Source: Burkholderiales bacterium
Lineage (GTDB): Bacteria; Pseudomonadota; Gammaproteobacteria; Burkholderiales; JAEUOS01
Direction of reading: 5' to 3'
NCBI GenBank assembly: GCA_016790635.1
Contig: JAEUOR010000035.1
Location: forward strand, 1-64,000
Length of the DNA: 64,000 nucleotides
Within the stretch, counting starts at the first letter, position 1, and each line of letters begins with the position of its first letter. The notes below the pieces were generated by a model, which searched no databases, was not told the origin of the DNA, and worked only from the letters and a program-made list of their open reading frames with translations. Positions 39,556 through 49,467 of this stretch are shown here, piece by piece. The translations under genes were made by a program, and so were the position numbers.

Positions 39556-40307
39556 GCGCCGCCCTTCTGGAAGTGCGCGGCCTCACCAAGCGCTTCGGCG
39601 GGCTGGTGGCAACCGACCACGTCGCGTTCACAGTGATGCCGGGCGAAGTGCATGCCATCATCGGTCCCAATGGCGCCGGCAAGACAACTCTTATCTCGCA
39701 ACTGGCAGGTGAACTGCACCCCGACGAAGGCGAGATACTTTTCGAAGGGCGCGACATTTCGCGGGAATCGGTGCCTGCGCGTTCGCTCCTGGGGCTGGGC
39801 CGCTCCTATCAGATCAGCCAGATCTTCCGCGACTTCTCCGCCCTCGAGAACGTCATGCTGGCGGTCCAGGCGCATGCCGGCCACAGCTTTTCGTTCCTGC
39901 GCCAGGCCATGGCCGACTCCCGCCTGGTCGAGCCGGCGCGCGCAGCGCTCGCCAAGGTCGGGCTCCAAGGGCGCGCTGATGCGCTGGTCGCGGAAATGGC
40001 CCATGGAGAGCATCGTCAGCTTGAACTCGCCATGACGCTCGCCAGCAACCCGCGCATGTTGCTGCTTGACGAGCCCATGGCAGGCATGAGCCAGAAAGAG
40101 TCCGAGGAGATGATCGCCTTGATCCGCGACCTCAAGGGAGGCTACGGCATCATCCTGGTGGAACATGACATGGACGCGGTCTTCGCGCTGGCCGACCGGA
40201 TTTCGGTGCTGGTGTACGGGCGCATCATCGTCACCGGCAATCCTGACGAGATCCGCAGCAATCGCGAGGTGAAGGACGCGTATCTCGGAGAGGAGGAGGC
40301 GGCATGA
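39552..40307 (+). CDS. livG: ABC transporter ATP-binding protein LivG
   Basis: 251 residues. Walker A GPNGAGKTT, Q loop in GRSYQISQIF, Walker B LLLDEPMAGM and H loop VEHDMD. The ABC signature is degenerate: AHGEHRQLELAM replaces LSGGQ. LivG-type ATPases often read S-[HY]-G-[EQ]-[QR], so AHGEHR is the family variant. GTG 39552 lies 8 bases after GGAG and overlaps the livM stop. Confidence 0.92.
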   Translation: MSAALLEVRGLTKRFGGLVATDHVAFTVMPGEVHAIIGPNGAGKTTLISQLAGELHPDEGEILFEGRDISRESVPARSLLGLGRSYQISQIFRDFSALENVMLAVQAHAGHSFSFLRQAMADSRLVEPARAALAKVGLQGRADALVAEMAHGEHRQLELAMTLASNPRMLLLDEPMAGMSQKESEEMIALIRDLKGGYGIILVEHDMDAVFALADRISVLVYGRIIVTGNPDEIRSNREVKDAYLGEEEAA

Positions 40308-40386
40308 AGCCATGCGACCGGTGCCTTGTTCACGCTGCGGCTTGCAGACGGCACCGTGCCCGGTCTGGTCACTGGAAGGTATTCAC

Positions 40387-41100
40387 ATGACCGCGCCGAT
40401 GTTGAGGGTGCGGGATGTCGAGACATGCTATGGCACCAGCCAGGCATTGTTCGGCATGAGTTTCGAGGTTTCGCAGGGTGAATTCGTCACCCTGATCGGC
40501 CGCAATGGCATGGGCAAGACCACCACGGTCAAAAGCGTCATGGGACTGCTGGCCCCGCGCGGAGGCGCAATCGAATTCGGCGGGCGTTCCTTGATGCGCC
40601 TGCCAGCCTATCGGGTTGCGCAACTCGGCATCGGGCTCGTGCCTGAAGGCAGGCAGGTTTTCCCGAACCTGTCGGTGCGCGAGAATCTCGTGGCGACCTC
40701 CAACAATCGCGTCGGCGCCCGCGACCCGTGGACGCTCGAACGGGTCTATGCCCTGTTTCCCCGCCTCAAGGAGCGGGAACGCAATCTGGGAGCCAATCTT
40801 TCCGGCGGCGAGCAGCAAATGCTGGCCATTGGTCGCGCCCTCATGACCAACCCGCGCCTGCTCATCCTTGATGAGGCCACCGAAGGCCTGGCGCCCCTGA
40901 TCCGGCAGGAAATCTGGACCTGCCTGGCGGGCCTCAAGAAGGCTGGGCAGACCGTTGTGGTGATAGACAAGAACATTGCGGCACTTCTGCGACTGGCCGA
41001 CACGCATTATCTGGTCGAGAAAGGCAGGGTGGTCTGGAACGGCACCTCGGCCAGTCTCAAGGCCCAACCCGAATTGCTGCATCAGTACGTCGGTGTCTAG
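40387..41100 (+). CDS. livF: ABC transporter ATP-binding protein LivF
   Basis: 237 residues. Walker A GRNGMGKTT, signature NLSGGEQQML, Walker B LLILDEATEGLAP. In place of the H-loop histidine, the usual VEHN segment reads VVIDKNIAALLRLAD, typical of LivF proteins that keep an acidic D and K here. GGAAGG about 8 bases upstream supports ATG 40387. A 79-base gap separates it from livG and holds no gene. Confidence 0.9.
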   Translation: MTAPMLRVRDVETCYGTSQALFGMSFEVSQGEFVTLIGRNGMGKTTTVKSVMGLLAPRGGAIEFGGRSLMRLPAYRVAQLGIGLVPEGRQVFPNLSVRENLVATSNNRVGARDPWTLERVYALFPRLKERERNLGANLSGGEQQMLAIGRALMTNPRLLILDEATEGLAPLIRQEIWTCLAGLKKAGQTVVVIDKNIAALLRLADTHYLVEKGRVVWNGTSASLKAQPELLHQYVGV

Positions 41101-41150
41101 TACAGACGCTGCGACGCGGCGCTCAAGCCGGACCTGCTCCGGGTAGCACC

Positions 41151-42020
41151 TCAGGGATTGAGATCCCCACCCTCCGGCCGTGAGCCCCACATGCACCAGG
41201 AGCGCGGCGCCACAGGAAACTGGCGCGGCCTCTGCGCCTCATTGGTGATCGTGCGCTGCTGGGTGGTGTAGCACCAGGGCAGCCCGTCCGGACCGGCGAA
41301 GTAGACGAACGTGGCAGCTGAAACCGGGTCGCGCCCGGGACCAAACCGGATCGAGATGCCGTTTTCGCGCAAGAAATATGTCGCCCGCATGATGTCGTCC
41401 AGGCTTCCAACCTGGAAGCCGATGTGCCTCAATCCGGGCCTGCGGGCTGCGACAAGTGCGACCCGATGGTGCGCATCGTCGAGACGCAAGTAGGGGGCGG
41501 TACCAATGCGATCGGACACGCGTGCGCCCAGAGCGCCGGTCCAGAAGGCTTCGTCGCGCGCCGGGTCCGTGCTGCGCAGCCCCACTGTGGAAAGTCGTTC
41601 GACGCCGGCAGGGCGAATGGGAACAAATTCCCCATCCGTATCCTTGGCCGGAACGACGAGTTCGAGCCGATTGCCACTCGGGTCGCTCAGCATGACCATG
41701 GATGACACGTTGCGTACCGCGCATTCGTCACGCGTTCCCATTCGCACCGGATAGCCTGCAGCAGCAAGCCGGCCGGCGCCCGCCTTCAAGTCGGCCGGGT
41801 CGGCGACCTCGAAGCCGACTGCCTGGTCGGCGGGATCACCCTCGAAACAGACCACTGAATGGTGGCGCGCATCGCTGCGCAGATAGACTGCGTGGCCCGC
41901 ACCGCGCTCGCCCATTCGGCCCACTTCCTGCAAGCCGGCAAAGCGGGTGGCGAAGCGTGCGGCTGCGTCAACGTCGGCTGTCCCCAGGCGGACGTAGCGC
42001 AAATCCTTGAGCGCGATCAT
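41151..42020 (-). CDS. VOC-family protein with a degenerate metal site
   Basis: 289 residues built of two vicinal-oxygen-chelate modules, as in extradiol dioxygenases. In the C-terminal, normally catalytic half, the expected His-His-Glu iron ligands align to T145 (RLSTVGLRS), H199 (LRHIGFQV) and C250 (GLPWCYTT). Two of three ligands are therefore missing. Ordinary ring-cleaving activity is unlikely; a binding, decarboxylase or another metal chemistry role is possible. It converges on livF with 50 bases between stops and is likely part of the same catabolic module. A TTG at 42047 is an alternative start. Confidence 0.78.
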   Translation of the reverse strand: MIALKDLRYVRLGTADVDAAARFATRFAGLQEVGRMGERGAGHAVYLRSDARHHSVVCFEGDPADQAVGFEVADPADLKAGAGRLAAAGYPVRMGTRDECAVRNVSSMVMLSDPSGNRLELVVPAKDTDGEFVPIRPAGVERLSTVGLRSTDPARDEAFWTGALGARVSDRIGTAPYLRLDDAHHRVALVAARRPGLRHIGFQVGSLDDIMRATYFLRENGISIRFGPGRDPVSAATFVYFAGPDGLPWCYTTQQRTITNEAQRPRQFPVAPRSWCMWGSRPEGGDLNP

Positions 42021-42148
42021 CTGCGTGTCCGTTTTGCTGCCACACAACGGACCAACTGATCATGGGTGTTCGGACAAGCCCGCCTGACGAATGCGCTGAC
42101 GTGAACCTGCACTTGTCCCCTCAAATGTTTTTTCAATCTTGTGTGCCC

Positions 42149-42178
42149 ATTCTAGCGTGAGGACACTTCACGGACCAA
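42149..42178 (-). promoter_or_regulatory. Promoter candidate for the VOC gene
   Basis: On the minus strand TTGGTC, 18 bases, then TAGAAT. It lies between the PP2C stop and the VOC start, leaving a leader of about 120 bases. The -35 match is moderate (3 of 6). Confidence 0.38.
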
Positions 42179-42182
42179 GGGG

Positions 42183-43190
42183 TCATTGGGTGAGAAGCAG
42201 GTCGAGCGAGCGTTCGGCAAAGCGCGTCGCTTTCTCGCGCGAGGTCATCGACTGGAACGTCGCCCCGCTTTGCTCGATGAGTTGCTGCATGCTCTGGACA
42301 TCGGAACACTGGGCAACCCGCATGGCCAGTGCCGAAGCCTGGGGGCCCGGCGCACTCTCGAGATAGGCTGCCAGAAAGCGGCGACAGTCTTCCAAGGGCG
42401 AGGGTTGCGGCGGGGGCTTGCCCGCGAAGAGGTTGCCAAGGAGGCCTTTCTTGCCACCTGCGTTGCGAACCAGGGCGACCGTCAGGTTGTCGCCGTTGCC
42501 GGCCGCACGCCTGCGAGCCAATTCCACCAAGCGGTCACATGCCGCGGTGAGTCCCCGGTAGCCGATGAGCGCCGCCAGTTCGCGCGAACGAAAATATGCC
42601 CACAACCCGTCCGAGGCAAGCAACAACGTGTCCTGAGGTGTGAGCGGTTCGAGGCTGTCAAAAAGCACCTGTGGGGCTTCCGGCCCGCCGAGACTCGAAT
42701 ACAGCTTGCTGCGGTCGGGGTGCGTCGCGACGTCGTCCTCAGAGATCTTGCCTTGTTCGAGAAGGATCTCGACCATCGAATGATCGACGGTGCGGCGCAT
42801 GAAGCGTCCGTCGCGGAAAAGATACAGTCGACTGTCGCCACAATGCGCCCAGTCGATGCGATGCTTCTGCGCCAGCGCGATGACGCAGGTGGAGCGTGGG
42901 TCGCGATTGAAGCCTTTCCCGGCACGGGCCACTCGCTCGTGCGCGGCCTGCATCATGCCCTTGAGCCAGTCCGCCGGCGCACCGGTACCTGGTTCGAAGG
43001 ATTCAAACACCGGCAGGACGGCATCGACGACCGCCTGCGAGGCAAGCGCTCCACCCATGTGTCCGCCCATGCCGTCGGCGAGCACGGCGATGACGGTTTC
43101 CGGGTGGCGCGGATGCGTCGCCAACACGACGCGGTCCTGCTGCTCCTTGCGGTCGCCGATGTTTTCGGCGCTGGCAAACTCGTAAGGCAT
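42183..43190 (-). CDS. PP2C-family serine/threonine phosphatase
   Basis: 335 residues. Metal-dependent phosphatase domain in the first 240 residues: D19 in KEQQDRVV, LADGMGGHMGG, AHCGDSRLYLF, LLASDGLWAY and NGDNLTVALV. A proline-rich linker (KPPPQPSPLED) joins a helical C-terminal segment of about 80 residues with no known motif. ATG 43190 starts close to the domain. ATG 43259 would add 23 low-complexity residues. No cognate serine/threonine kinase is in the window. It is divergent from the DUF6352 gene, with which it is often paired in betaproteobacteria. Confidence 0.88.
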   Translation of the reverse strand: MPYEFASAENIGDRKEQQDRVVLATHPRHPETVIAVLADGMGGHMGGALASQAVVDAVLPVFESFEPGTGAPADWLKGMMQAAHERVARAGKGFNRDPRSTCVIALAQKHRIDWAHCGDSRLYLFRDGRFMRRTVDHSMVEILLEQGKISEDDVATHPDRSKLYSSLGGPEAPQVLFDSLEPLTPQDTLLLASDGLWAYFRSRELAALIGYRGLTAACDRLVELARRRAAGNGDNLTVALVRNAGGKKGLLGNLFAGKPPPQPSPLEDCRRFLAAYLESAPGPQASALAMRVAQCSDVQSMQQLIEQSGATFQSMTSREKATRFAERSLDLLLTQ

Positions 43191-43292
43191 CGAGGCTGTT
43201 GTTGTCGCGGCCTGCCGCGCGCGTCCGGTTGATCCGTCCGATACGCTACCATAATGCATTCTTCGTGTCTCGGCTCAAGGCGATAGCAACGC

Positions 43293-44342
43293 ATGCCGGA
43301 TTTCTGGCTCCATTCCGGCTTTCACCTCACCGAACCGGACGAAAACGGCGAACGACTCGTCACCGACGACTTGCTGCGCGCATTCTGCGCGCGGCCCGAG
43401 TTGGCTCCGGTCGAGGAGTCCTGCGCCAATGAGCGCGCCCTGTTCGCCAGCCTTCAGGAGAATCCACGGGGATCGGTAGCGGGCGCTCGAATCGATAGCC
43501 TTGCCGACGCGGACGCGCGCGACAATTACCGCGTATTCCTGCGCTTCCGCGACCTGCTGATGCGCGCCGGGTCGATCGAGCGTGCGTACTCGGCATTGTT
43601 CGTCGCGGCCGACGGCTCGGCACTGGATTTTTCTTCACACGGCCTGCCACCCTTGTTTGCCGAACAGCTGGCCCACATCGCCGTTCGAGCTGCAATCGAG
43701 CCGTGCGACGACCCGTTGGTAGCGCGTGCGGCGGAACTGTTCTTTCGCGACCAGCGAGCGAATATCGATGAAGGCCGGGTTCTGCTCGCAGACCAGGAAA
43801 CGGTCGAGATGAGCACACGACCGGACGACGGCCGGTACGGCAACCTGGGGCGGCTCATCGCCGAAGCCCAGACGCCGCTCAAGCGCGTCGAGCTCGACGT
43901 CTTGTCGGAGGCCAACGGCGCGACCTACTGGGCGCGCGACGAACGTCACGATACCGTTCTCGCCATCCATTTCGGCCAACCGGGACTCAAGGCACTTTGT
44001 CGCGTCATCGCGGCCTGGGTGTTGCGCTTCCACGGTGTTGCGACATCGATCACGCCGGTCCGGGCGGTTGAACGCGCCAGACTGCGCTGGTTCACTGGCC
44101 TGGATCGACATTCCACCCGCATACTCAATGCTCTCTATAATGGGGAATCAACTGCGCATGGTGGCACCTCGGAAGAGGGGCAGCTGCTGGCATTGCTGGA
44201 ACTGCGGGTTCAGGATGGAGAGGCCAGCAGCATGCGCGCAGGTGATTCGTGTTTTCTCGGTGTTGCGATGGATGAGGACCGTGTCGTGCGCCTCAAGCCG
44301 CAGAACCTGCTTCTCAATCTTCCCTTTCGCCGCAACGCATGA
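43293..44342 (+). CDS. DUF6352 family protein
   Basis: 349 residues, soluble, no signal peptide. The N terminus MPDFWLHSGFHLTEPDENG and the motif FCARPELAPVEESC mark the DUF6352 family, conserved in betaproteobacteria and without an assigned function. Few catalytic-looking motifs are present. It shares a divergent control region with the PP2C phosphatase gene, where CATAAT at 43250-43255 may be a -10, and overlaps the glycosylase gene by 4 bases. Confidence 0.82.
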   Translation: MPDFWLHSGFHLTEPDENGERLVTDDLLRAFCARPELAPVEESCANERALFASLQENPRGSVAGARIDSLADADARDNYRVFLRFRDLLMRAGSIERAYSALFVAADGSALDFSSHGLPPLFAEQLAHIAVRAAIEPCDDPLVARAAELFFRDQRANIDEGRVLLADQETVEMSTRPDDGRYGNLGRLIAEAQTPLKRVELDVLSEANGATYWARDERHDTVLAIHFGQPGLKALCRVIAAWVLRFHGVATSITPVRAVERARLRWFTGLDRHSTRILNALYNGESTAHGGTSEEGQLLALLELRVQDGEASSMRAGDSCFLGVAMDEDRVVRLKPQNLLLNLPFRRNA

Positions 44343-44977
44343 GTGCAACCCCGGTCGTCAGTTCGCCGCCATATTGGGACGAGGCAACGCGCGAACTGAT
44401 CAAGTGCGACCGGGTATTGCGCAAGCTCATCCCGCGCCACCCGGGGGCCTGCCTCGTCTCGCGCGGCAACCCTTTCGTCACGCTAGCCCGCTCCATCGTC
44501 GGCCAGCAGATCTCGGTCCCTGCAGCACAGGCGGTCTGGGATCGCCTGACGGCGGCGCTCCCGGACTTCAGCCCCGCCAAGGTCGCACGTATGCGCGTGG
44601 AACGATTGCGAGCCTGCGGACTGTCGCAGCGCAAGGCCGAGTACATCCGGGATCTGGCCGCGCATTTTCGCCAGGGTGGAATGGATCTCAACGACTGGCG
44701 CAGCCTGGACGATGAAGCGGTGGTTCAAGCGCTGACGCAGATCCGCGGTGTCGGCCGCTGGACCGCCGAAATGTTTCTCATCTTCAACTTGATGCGCCCT
44801 GATGTCCTGCCGATCGACGACATCGGCCTCATGCGCGCGGTCAGCCAGCATTATTTCGGCGGGGAGCCGGTCACTCGCGCGGAGCTGCGCGAGGTCGGCG
44901 GCAATTGGGCGCCATGGCGCTCGGTAGGAGTATGGTTCATGTGGCGCAGCCTGGATCCGATCGCCGTTGAGTACTGA
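44339..44977 (+). CDS. DNA-3-methyladenine glycosylase II (AlkA/Mag type)
   Basis: 212 residues of the HhH-GPD superfamily. The helix-hairpin-helix is TQIRGVGRWTAEMFL and the catalytic aspartate is in LPIDDIGLMRA (D161). It excises alkylated bases. It is shorter than E. coli AlkA (282) because it lacks the N-terminal domain, as in the yeast Mag-like subgroup. It overlaps the DUF6352 stop through ATGA. Confidence 0.9.
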   Translation: MSATPVVSSPPYWDEATRELIKCDRVLRKLIPRHPGACLVSRGNPFVTLARSIVGQQISVPAAQAVWDRLTAALPDFSPAKVARMRVERLRACGLSQRKAEYIRDLAAHFRQGGMDLNDWRSLDDEAVVQALTQIRGVGRWTAEMFLIFNLMRPDVLPIDDIGLMRAVSQHYFGGEPVTRAELREVGGNWAPWRSVGVWFMWRSLDPIAVEY

Positions 44978-44995
44978 GAGCGGGGAGGGGGAATC

Positions 44996-45964
44996 GTGAG
45001 CAAGCCGGTATTTCTCGAATTCGAGCAACCGCTCGCCGATCTCGAGTCACGCATCGAGGAATTGCGCTTCGCGCAAGGCGATTCCGCCGTGGCAATCTCC
45101 AAGGACGTGGACAAACTGGTGCGCAAGAGCCAGGCGCTGACGCGCGAAATTTATGCCAAGCTGACCCCCTGGCAGGTATCGCAGGTTGCGCGCCATCCGC
45201 AGCGTCCGTACACCCTGGATTACATCAACGCGATCTTCACAGACTTCGAGGAACTGCACGGAGACCGCGCCTTCGCTGATGACGCTGCCATTGTTGGTGG
45301 CATGGCACGCTTCGCCGGACGCGCCTGTGTGGTTGTCGGGCACCAGAAGGGGCGTGACACGCGCGAGCGCGCGCGGCGAAATTTCGGCATGCCGCGACCC
45401 GAGGGGTACCGCAAGGCCCTGCGCCTGATGCGCTTGGCCGAGCGCTTCGATTTGCCCCTGTTCTGTTTTGTCGATACGCCGGGTGCCTACCCGGGAGTCG
45501 GTGCCGAAGAACGCGGCCAGTCGGAGGCCATCGGGCGCAACCTGTCGACCATGGCCGAATTGCGCGTGCCGGTGATTGTGACTGTGATCGGCGAAGGCGG
45601 ATCCGGAGGGGCACTTGCGATCGCCGTCGGCGACGTCGTGATGATGCTGCAATACGCGACCTACTCGGTGATATCCCCGGAAGGTTGTGCCTCCATCCTG
45701 TGGAAGAGCGCGGAGCGCGCTGCCGACGCCGCGGAAACCCTCGGCATCACGGCGCAGCGCCTCAAGTCGCTCGGGTTGATCGATCGGATCGTGGCCGAGC
45801 CCCCCGGCGGAGCGCACCGCGACGCGCGCGCCATGGCCGACGCGGTCAAGAAGGCATTGGCCGACGCACTGCGGGAGACCTCCGGCATCGCCATCGATGA
45901 GTTGCTGGCGCGGCGATACGCTCGCCTCATGCAGCATGGCCGTTTCGAGGAAACGCCCGCCTGA
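44996..45964 (+). CDS. accA: Acetyl-CoA carboxylase carboxyltransferase subunit alpha
   Basis: 322 residues from GTG 44996 behind a purine-rich GGGGAGGGGG. Forms the carboxyltransferase with AccD and makes malonyl-CoA, feeding the fab genes at 18585-22840. Seen: [39 protein letters not shown] and [14 protein letters not shown]. tilS starts within its last 10 codons. Confidence 0.97.
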   Translation: MSKPVFLEFEQPLADLESRIEELRFAQGDSAVAISKDVDKLVRKSQALTREIYAKLTPWQVSQVARHPQRPYTLDYINAIFTDFEELHGDRAFADDAAIVGGMARFAGRACVVVGHQKGRDTRERARRNFGMPRPEGYRKALRLMRLAERFDLPLFCFVDTPGAYPGVGAEERGQSEAIGRNLSTMAELRVPVIVTVIGEGGSGGALAIAVGDVVMMLQYATYSVISPEGCASILWKSAERAADAAETLGITAQRLKSLGLIDRIVAEPPGGAHRDARAMADAVKKALADALRETSGIAIDELLARRYARLMQHGRFEETPA

Positions 45965-46979
45965 GAGCTGGGCGGCCATCCGTGCCGCTCTGAAGACGGG
46001 GCTCGCGGAGCTTTGCGCGCGTTCAGAATGCTGCCTGGACATCGCGGTCGGCTATTCGGGCGGGCTGGACTCGACTGTCCTGCTGGATGCGCTCATGCGA
46101 CTGCCGTCGCATGGCAAGTGGCGCCTGAGGGCCGTTCACGTGAATCATGGCCTGTCTCCCCACGCACGCGCCTGGCAGGAACACTGCGCCAGCACGTGTG
46201 CCGAGCGCGGGGTCGCGTTCTTCGCCGCTGACGCGACGGTCAGTCGCGCCCCGCGTACCAGCCTGGAAGAAGAGGCGAGGCGGGAGCGTTATCGCATCTT
46301 GCGTGCTTGCCGGGCCGACGTCGTGGCACTGGCGCATCACGCCGACGACCAAGCAGAGACCATTGTCTTGCAACTTCTGCGCGGCGCAGGGCCGCACGGG
46401 ATGTCGGCAATGCCGCGCCTGCGAGACGAGGGAACAAAGCCTTGGACGTGGCGCCCCTTGCTGGAACTGCCGCGCACGACGCTCGCGGCGTATGCGCACA
46501 GCGCCGGCCTGACCTATGTCGAGGATGAGAGCAATGATGACCTGGATCTGCGGCGCAATTTCGTCAGGCATCGTGTTCTGCCGCTGCTCGCACAGGCATT
46601 TCCGGCGCCTGTAAAGACCCTGGCACGCGCAGCGACATTGCAGGCAGAAGCAGCCGCCTTGATCTCGATCTTGGCACGCCAAGATCTGCAGGCGGTAGGT
46701 CGCGAGGGCGCTCTGGATTGCGAGGCGCTGGCCGGGTTCTCCCGGGCTCGCCAATCCAACCTGCTGCGGGAATGGATTGCCCAGGCCGGGCTGCGGGCCC
46801 CTTCGGCGGCACGATTGAACGCCCTTTTGGACAGCCTTGGCGGACGCGCCGGCAGGCTGCGCTGGGAGCACGCCGGCTGGCTGGTGTTCGCCAGACACGG
46901 GCGCTTGTTCCTGGTTCCCGCAGACGGGGCGAGGGCACTGAAAGCAGCAATTACGCCCCGTGCCTCTGATATAATTTAG
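45936..46979 (+). CDS. tilS: tRNA(Ile)-lysidine synthase
   Basis: 347 residues. Modifies C34 of tRNA-Ile(CAU) to lysidine so that it reads AUA. The PP-loop GYSGGLDST (39-47) binds ATP, and the second motif is [20 protein letters not shown]. The C-terminal TilS domain is present but short. ATG 45936 overlaps accA by 29 bases. An ndk promoter lies in its last codons. Confidence 0.93.
   Translation: MAVSRKRPPESWAAIRAALKTGLAELCARSECCLDIAVGYSGGLDSTVLLDALMRLPSHGKWRLRAVHVNHGLSPHARAWQEHCASTCAERGVAFFAADATVSRAPRTSLEEEARRERYRILRACRADVVALAHHADDQAETIVLQLLRGAGPHGMSAMPRLRDEGTKPWTWRPLLELPRTTLAAYAHSAGLTYVEDESNDDLDLRRNFVRHRVLPLLAQAFPAPVKTLARAATLQAEAAALISILARQDLQAVGREGALDCEALAGFSRARQSNLLREWIAQAGLRAPSAARLNALLDSLGGRAGRLRWEHAGWLVFARHGRLFLVPADGARALKAAITPRASDII
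46967..46975 (+). promoter_or_regulatory. Extended -10 promoter for ndk
   Basis: TGA-TATAAT on the plus strand, overlapping the tilS stop. Initiation would be near 46982, about 55 bases before the ndk ATG. The -10 matches the consensus exactly. The -35 is poor. Confidence 0.6.
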
Positions 46980-47037
46980 GGCTGTCCCAATCGCCGGATG
47001 GCGATTCCAATCCCTTCATTTTTTGGAGTTTTTTCTC

Positions 47038-47463
47038 ATGGCTCGCGAGCGCACCCTTTCGATCATCAAGCCCGATGCAGTGGCCAAGAACGTGATCGGC
47101 AAGATCTACCAGCGCTTCGAAGACGCCGGCCTTGCCGTCATCGCGGCGCGCATGATGCACCTGTCCCGCAGCCAAGCCGAGGGTTTCTACGCGGTGCATC
47201 GCGAGCGTCCGTTCTTCAAGGACCTGGTCGAATTCATGATTTCCGGTCCGGTCATGGTACAGGTGCTCGAGGGCGAAAACGCCATCGCTCGCAACCGTGA
47301 CCTGATGGGCGCAACCGACCCGCGCAAAGCCGCCGCGGGGACGATCCGCGCCGATTTTGCCGACTCGATCGACGCCAATGCGGTGCATGGCTCCGATGGA
47401 CCGGATACTGCCAGTGTCGAGATCGCCTACTTTTTTGCGTCCCTGAACGTCCACTCGCGTTAA
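47038..47463 (+). CDS. ndk: Nucleoside diphosphate kinase
   Basis: 141 residues. Transfers the gamma phosphate between NTPs and NDPs through phospho-His H117 in NAVHGSDGP. The N terminus [15 protein letters not shown] is conserved. GGAG at 47025-47028 supports ATG 47038. It leads a run of genes to bamB. Confidence 0.97.
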   Translation: MARERTLSIIKPDAVAKNVIGKIYQRFEDAGLAVIAARMMHLSRSQAEGFYAVHRERPFFKDLVEFMISGPVMVQVLEGENAIARNRDLMGATDPRKAAAGTIRADFADSIDANAVHGSDGPDTASVEIAYFFASLNVHSR

Positions 47464-47479
47464 GTCCCGCGCCGGACCG

Positions 47480-48601
47480 ATGCCGACCAACCTCCTCGAT
47501 CTTGACGGTGCTTCACTGCGCACTTGGTTTGCGCAGCGCGGGCACAAGGAGTTCCGCGCGCGCCAGGTATCCAAGTGGATGCACCAGCGCCTGGTCGATG
47601 ATTTCGAGCAGATGACAGACCTGGCGCGTGATCTGCGCGAGCGTCTTGTTGCCGAAGCATGCATCCAAGAGCCGCAGGTGATCAGCGACCGGACTGCGGC
47701 GGATGGCACTCGTAAATGGCTCTTCTCCGCCGGGCCAGGCAACGCGGTGGAAGCCGTGTTCATTCCCGAGGAGCAGCGTGGGACCCTTTGTGTGTCCACG
47801 CAAGCCGGTTGCGCCGTGGACTGCGCGTTCTGTTCGACAGGAAAGCAGGGCTTCGCGCGCAATTTGACACCTGCCGAAATTGTCGGCCAACTGCGACTTG
47901 CCAATCGCGCATTGCGCTCGGCTACAGATGAAAGGCCGGTCACCAATGTGGTCCTGATGGGCATGGGCGAGCCCTTGCTCAACTTCGACAATACGCTTGC
48001 CGCGTTGCGCGTGATGCTTGACGACGACGCCTACGGTCTGTCGCGGCGGCGCGTGACGCTGTCGACTTCCGGCGTGGTTCCCATGATGGACAGGCTCGCG
48101 CAGTCCTGCCCCGTGGCCCTTGCCGTGTCGCTGCACGCGCCCAACGATCGCCTGCGCGATGAACTCGTGCCCCTCAACCGCAAGTATCCGCTGGCGGAAC
48201 TCATGGCTGCCTGCCAGCGTTACCTTCCGCATGCGCCACGGGATTTCGTCACCTTCGAGTATGTGATGCTTGATGGCGTCAACGACAGTGATGCGCAAGC
48301 GCATGAGTTGCTTGCCTTGACGCGCGACGTCCCCTGCAAGTTCAACCTGATTCCGTTCAATCCGTTCTCGGTCTCGACAACGCGTACTGCGCTGCGACGC
48401 TCTCCCGCGGCCCGCATCCGGCAGTTTGCCGCGGTTCTGGCCGCGTCCGGCAGGGTAGTGACAACACGCAAGACGCGTGGCGACGATATCGACGCCGCCT
48501 GCGGACAGTTGGCAGGCTCGGTCGCGGATCGCACCGCGCGGGTGGTCCGACTGGAGCGGCGCGTCCGCGGTTTGCCTGCCGACGGCGTTGCCTTGGCCTG
48601 A
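47480..48601 (+). CDS. rlmN: Dual-specificity RNA methyltransferase RlmN
   Basis: 373 residues. Radical-SAM enzyme that methylates C2 of A2503 in 23S rRNA and A37 of some tRNAs. The iron-sulfur ligands are C111, C115 and C118 in [12 protein letters not shown]. The resolving cysteine near the C terminus is C341 in AACGQLAG. The segment [12 protein letters not shown] is typical. It lies between ndk and pilW, a common order. Confidence 0.96.
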   Translation: MPTNLLDLDGASLRTWFAQRGHKEFRARQVSKWMHQRLVDDFEQMTDLARDLRERLVAEACIQEPQVISDRTAADGTRKWLFSAGPGNAVEAVFIPEEQRGTLCVSTQAGCAVDCAFCSTGKQGFARNLTPAEIVGQLRLANRALRSATDERPVTNVVLMGMGEPLLNFDNTLAALRVMLDDDAYGLSRRRVTLSTSGVVPMMDRLAQSCPVALAVSLHAPNDRLRDELVPLNRKYPLAELMAACQRYLPHAPRDFVTFEYVMLDGVNDSDAQAHELLALTRDVPCKFNLIPFNPFSVSTTRTALRRSPAARIRQFAAVLAASGRVVTTRKTRGDDIDAACGQLAGSVADRTARVVRLERRVRGLPADGVALA

Positions 48602-48624
48602 ACACAATCCACGACGAGGCGCTC

Positions 48625-49467
48625 ATGACGCGGATGCGGTTCCTGACAGCCTGCTGGCTGGTGTTTTGTGCCGTCATGCTCGGTGGGTGCGCGGCGGGCA
48701 GCGGTTCCAGCGAGGGGATGATTCCTGGTGGTGCCCCTGCCCAGCGGCAGCCGAACCCGGACGGATCGCCGCGAGGAGCACAACCCGGTGGCATAGATCG
48801 CCAGGAGGTCGCGCGCATCCGGACGGAGCTTGCCTTCAACTATTTCCAGAACGGCCAGCTGGCCATCGCACTCGAGGAGGTGCGCGCGGCGATCGCGTCC
48901 GACCCGAACAATGCTTCCGCGTTCAATGTCCTGGGGCTCATCAACATGGACCTGGGCGACAATCCGCGCGCCGAGGAAGCGTTTCGCCGTTCATTGCAGA
49001 TCGCCCCCAATGACTCCGATCTGCTCAACAATTTCGGCTGGTTCCTTTGTCAGACCAAGCGGGAGCGCGAGTCGATCGACCGTTTTCTGGCTGCGCTCAA
49101 GAACCCCTTGTACACAAGTCCCGACAAGGCCTATCTGAATGCCGGAATCTGCTCGCAGCGAATCGGCAATGATGGTGCGGCTGAAGACTACTATCGCCGA
49201 GCTTTCGCGTTGAATCCGGGCAATCCGGCGGTGCTGATGCGCCTGTCGGACCTTTATTTTCGTCGCGGTCTCCTGAACGAAGCGCGCTTCTACGCCGATC
49301 GATTCAACCGTTCATTCGAGGTAACCGCGGAGTCCTTGTGGCTGGCGCTTCGCATCGAGCGTGCTGCCGGTGATCGCGCCGCGGAGTCGAGCTTTGCGAC
49401 CCAGTTGCGGCGGCGTTACCCGAACTCACAGGAGTTTCTGCTCCTGCAACAGGGCAAGTTCGAGTGA
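48625..49467 (+). CDS. pilW: Type IV pilus biogenesis/stability lipoprotein PilW (PilF)
   Basis: 280 residues. Lipoprotein signal with lipobox MLGGC (C22) and a glycine/serine-rich linker, then about five TPR repeats (RTELAFNYFQNGQLAIALEE onward). It assists outer-membrane assembly of the PilQ secretin. No other pilus gene is nearby, but the rlmN-pilW-rodZ-ispG-hisS order is conserved in betaproteobacteria and gammaproteobacteria. Confidence 0.9.
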   Translation: MTRMRFLTACWLVFCAVMLGGCAAGSGSSEGMIPGGAPAQRQPNPDGSPRGAQPGGIDRQEVARIRTELAFNYFQNGQLAIALEEVRAAIASDPNNASAFNVLGLINMDLGDNPRAEEAFRRSLQIAPNDSDLLNNFGWFLCQTKRERESIDRFLAALKNPLYTSPDKAYLNAGICSQRIGNDGAAEDYYRRAFALNPGNPAVLMRLSDLYFRRGLLNEARFYADRFNRSFEVTAESLWLALRIERAAGDRAAESSFATQLRRRYPNSQEFLLLQQGKFE

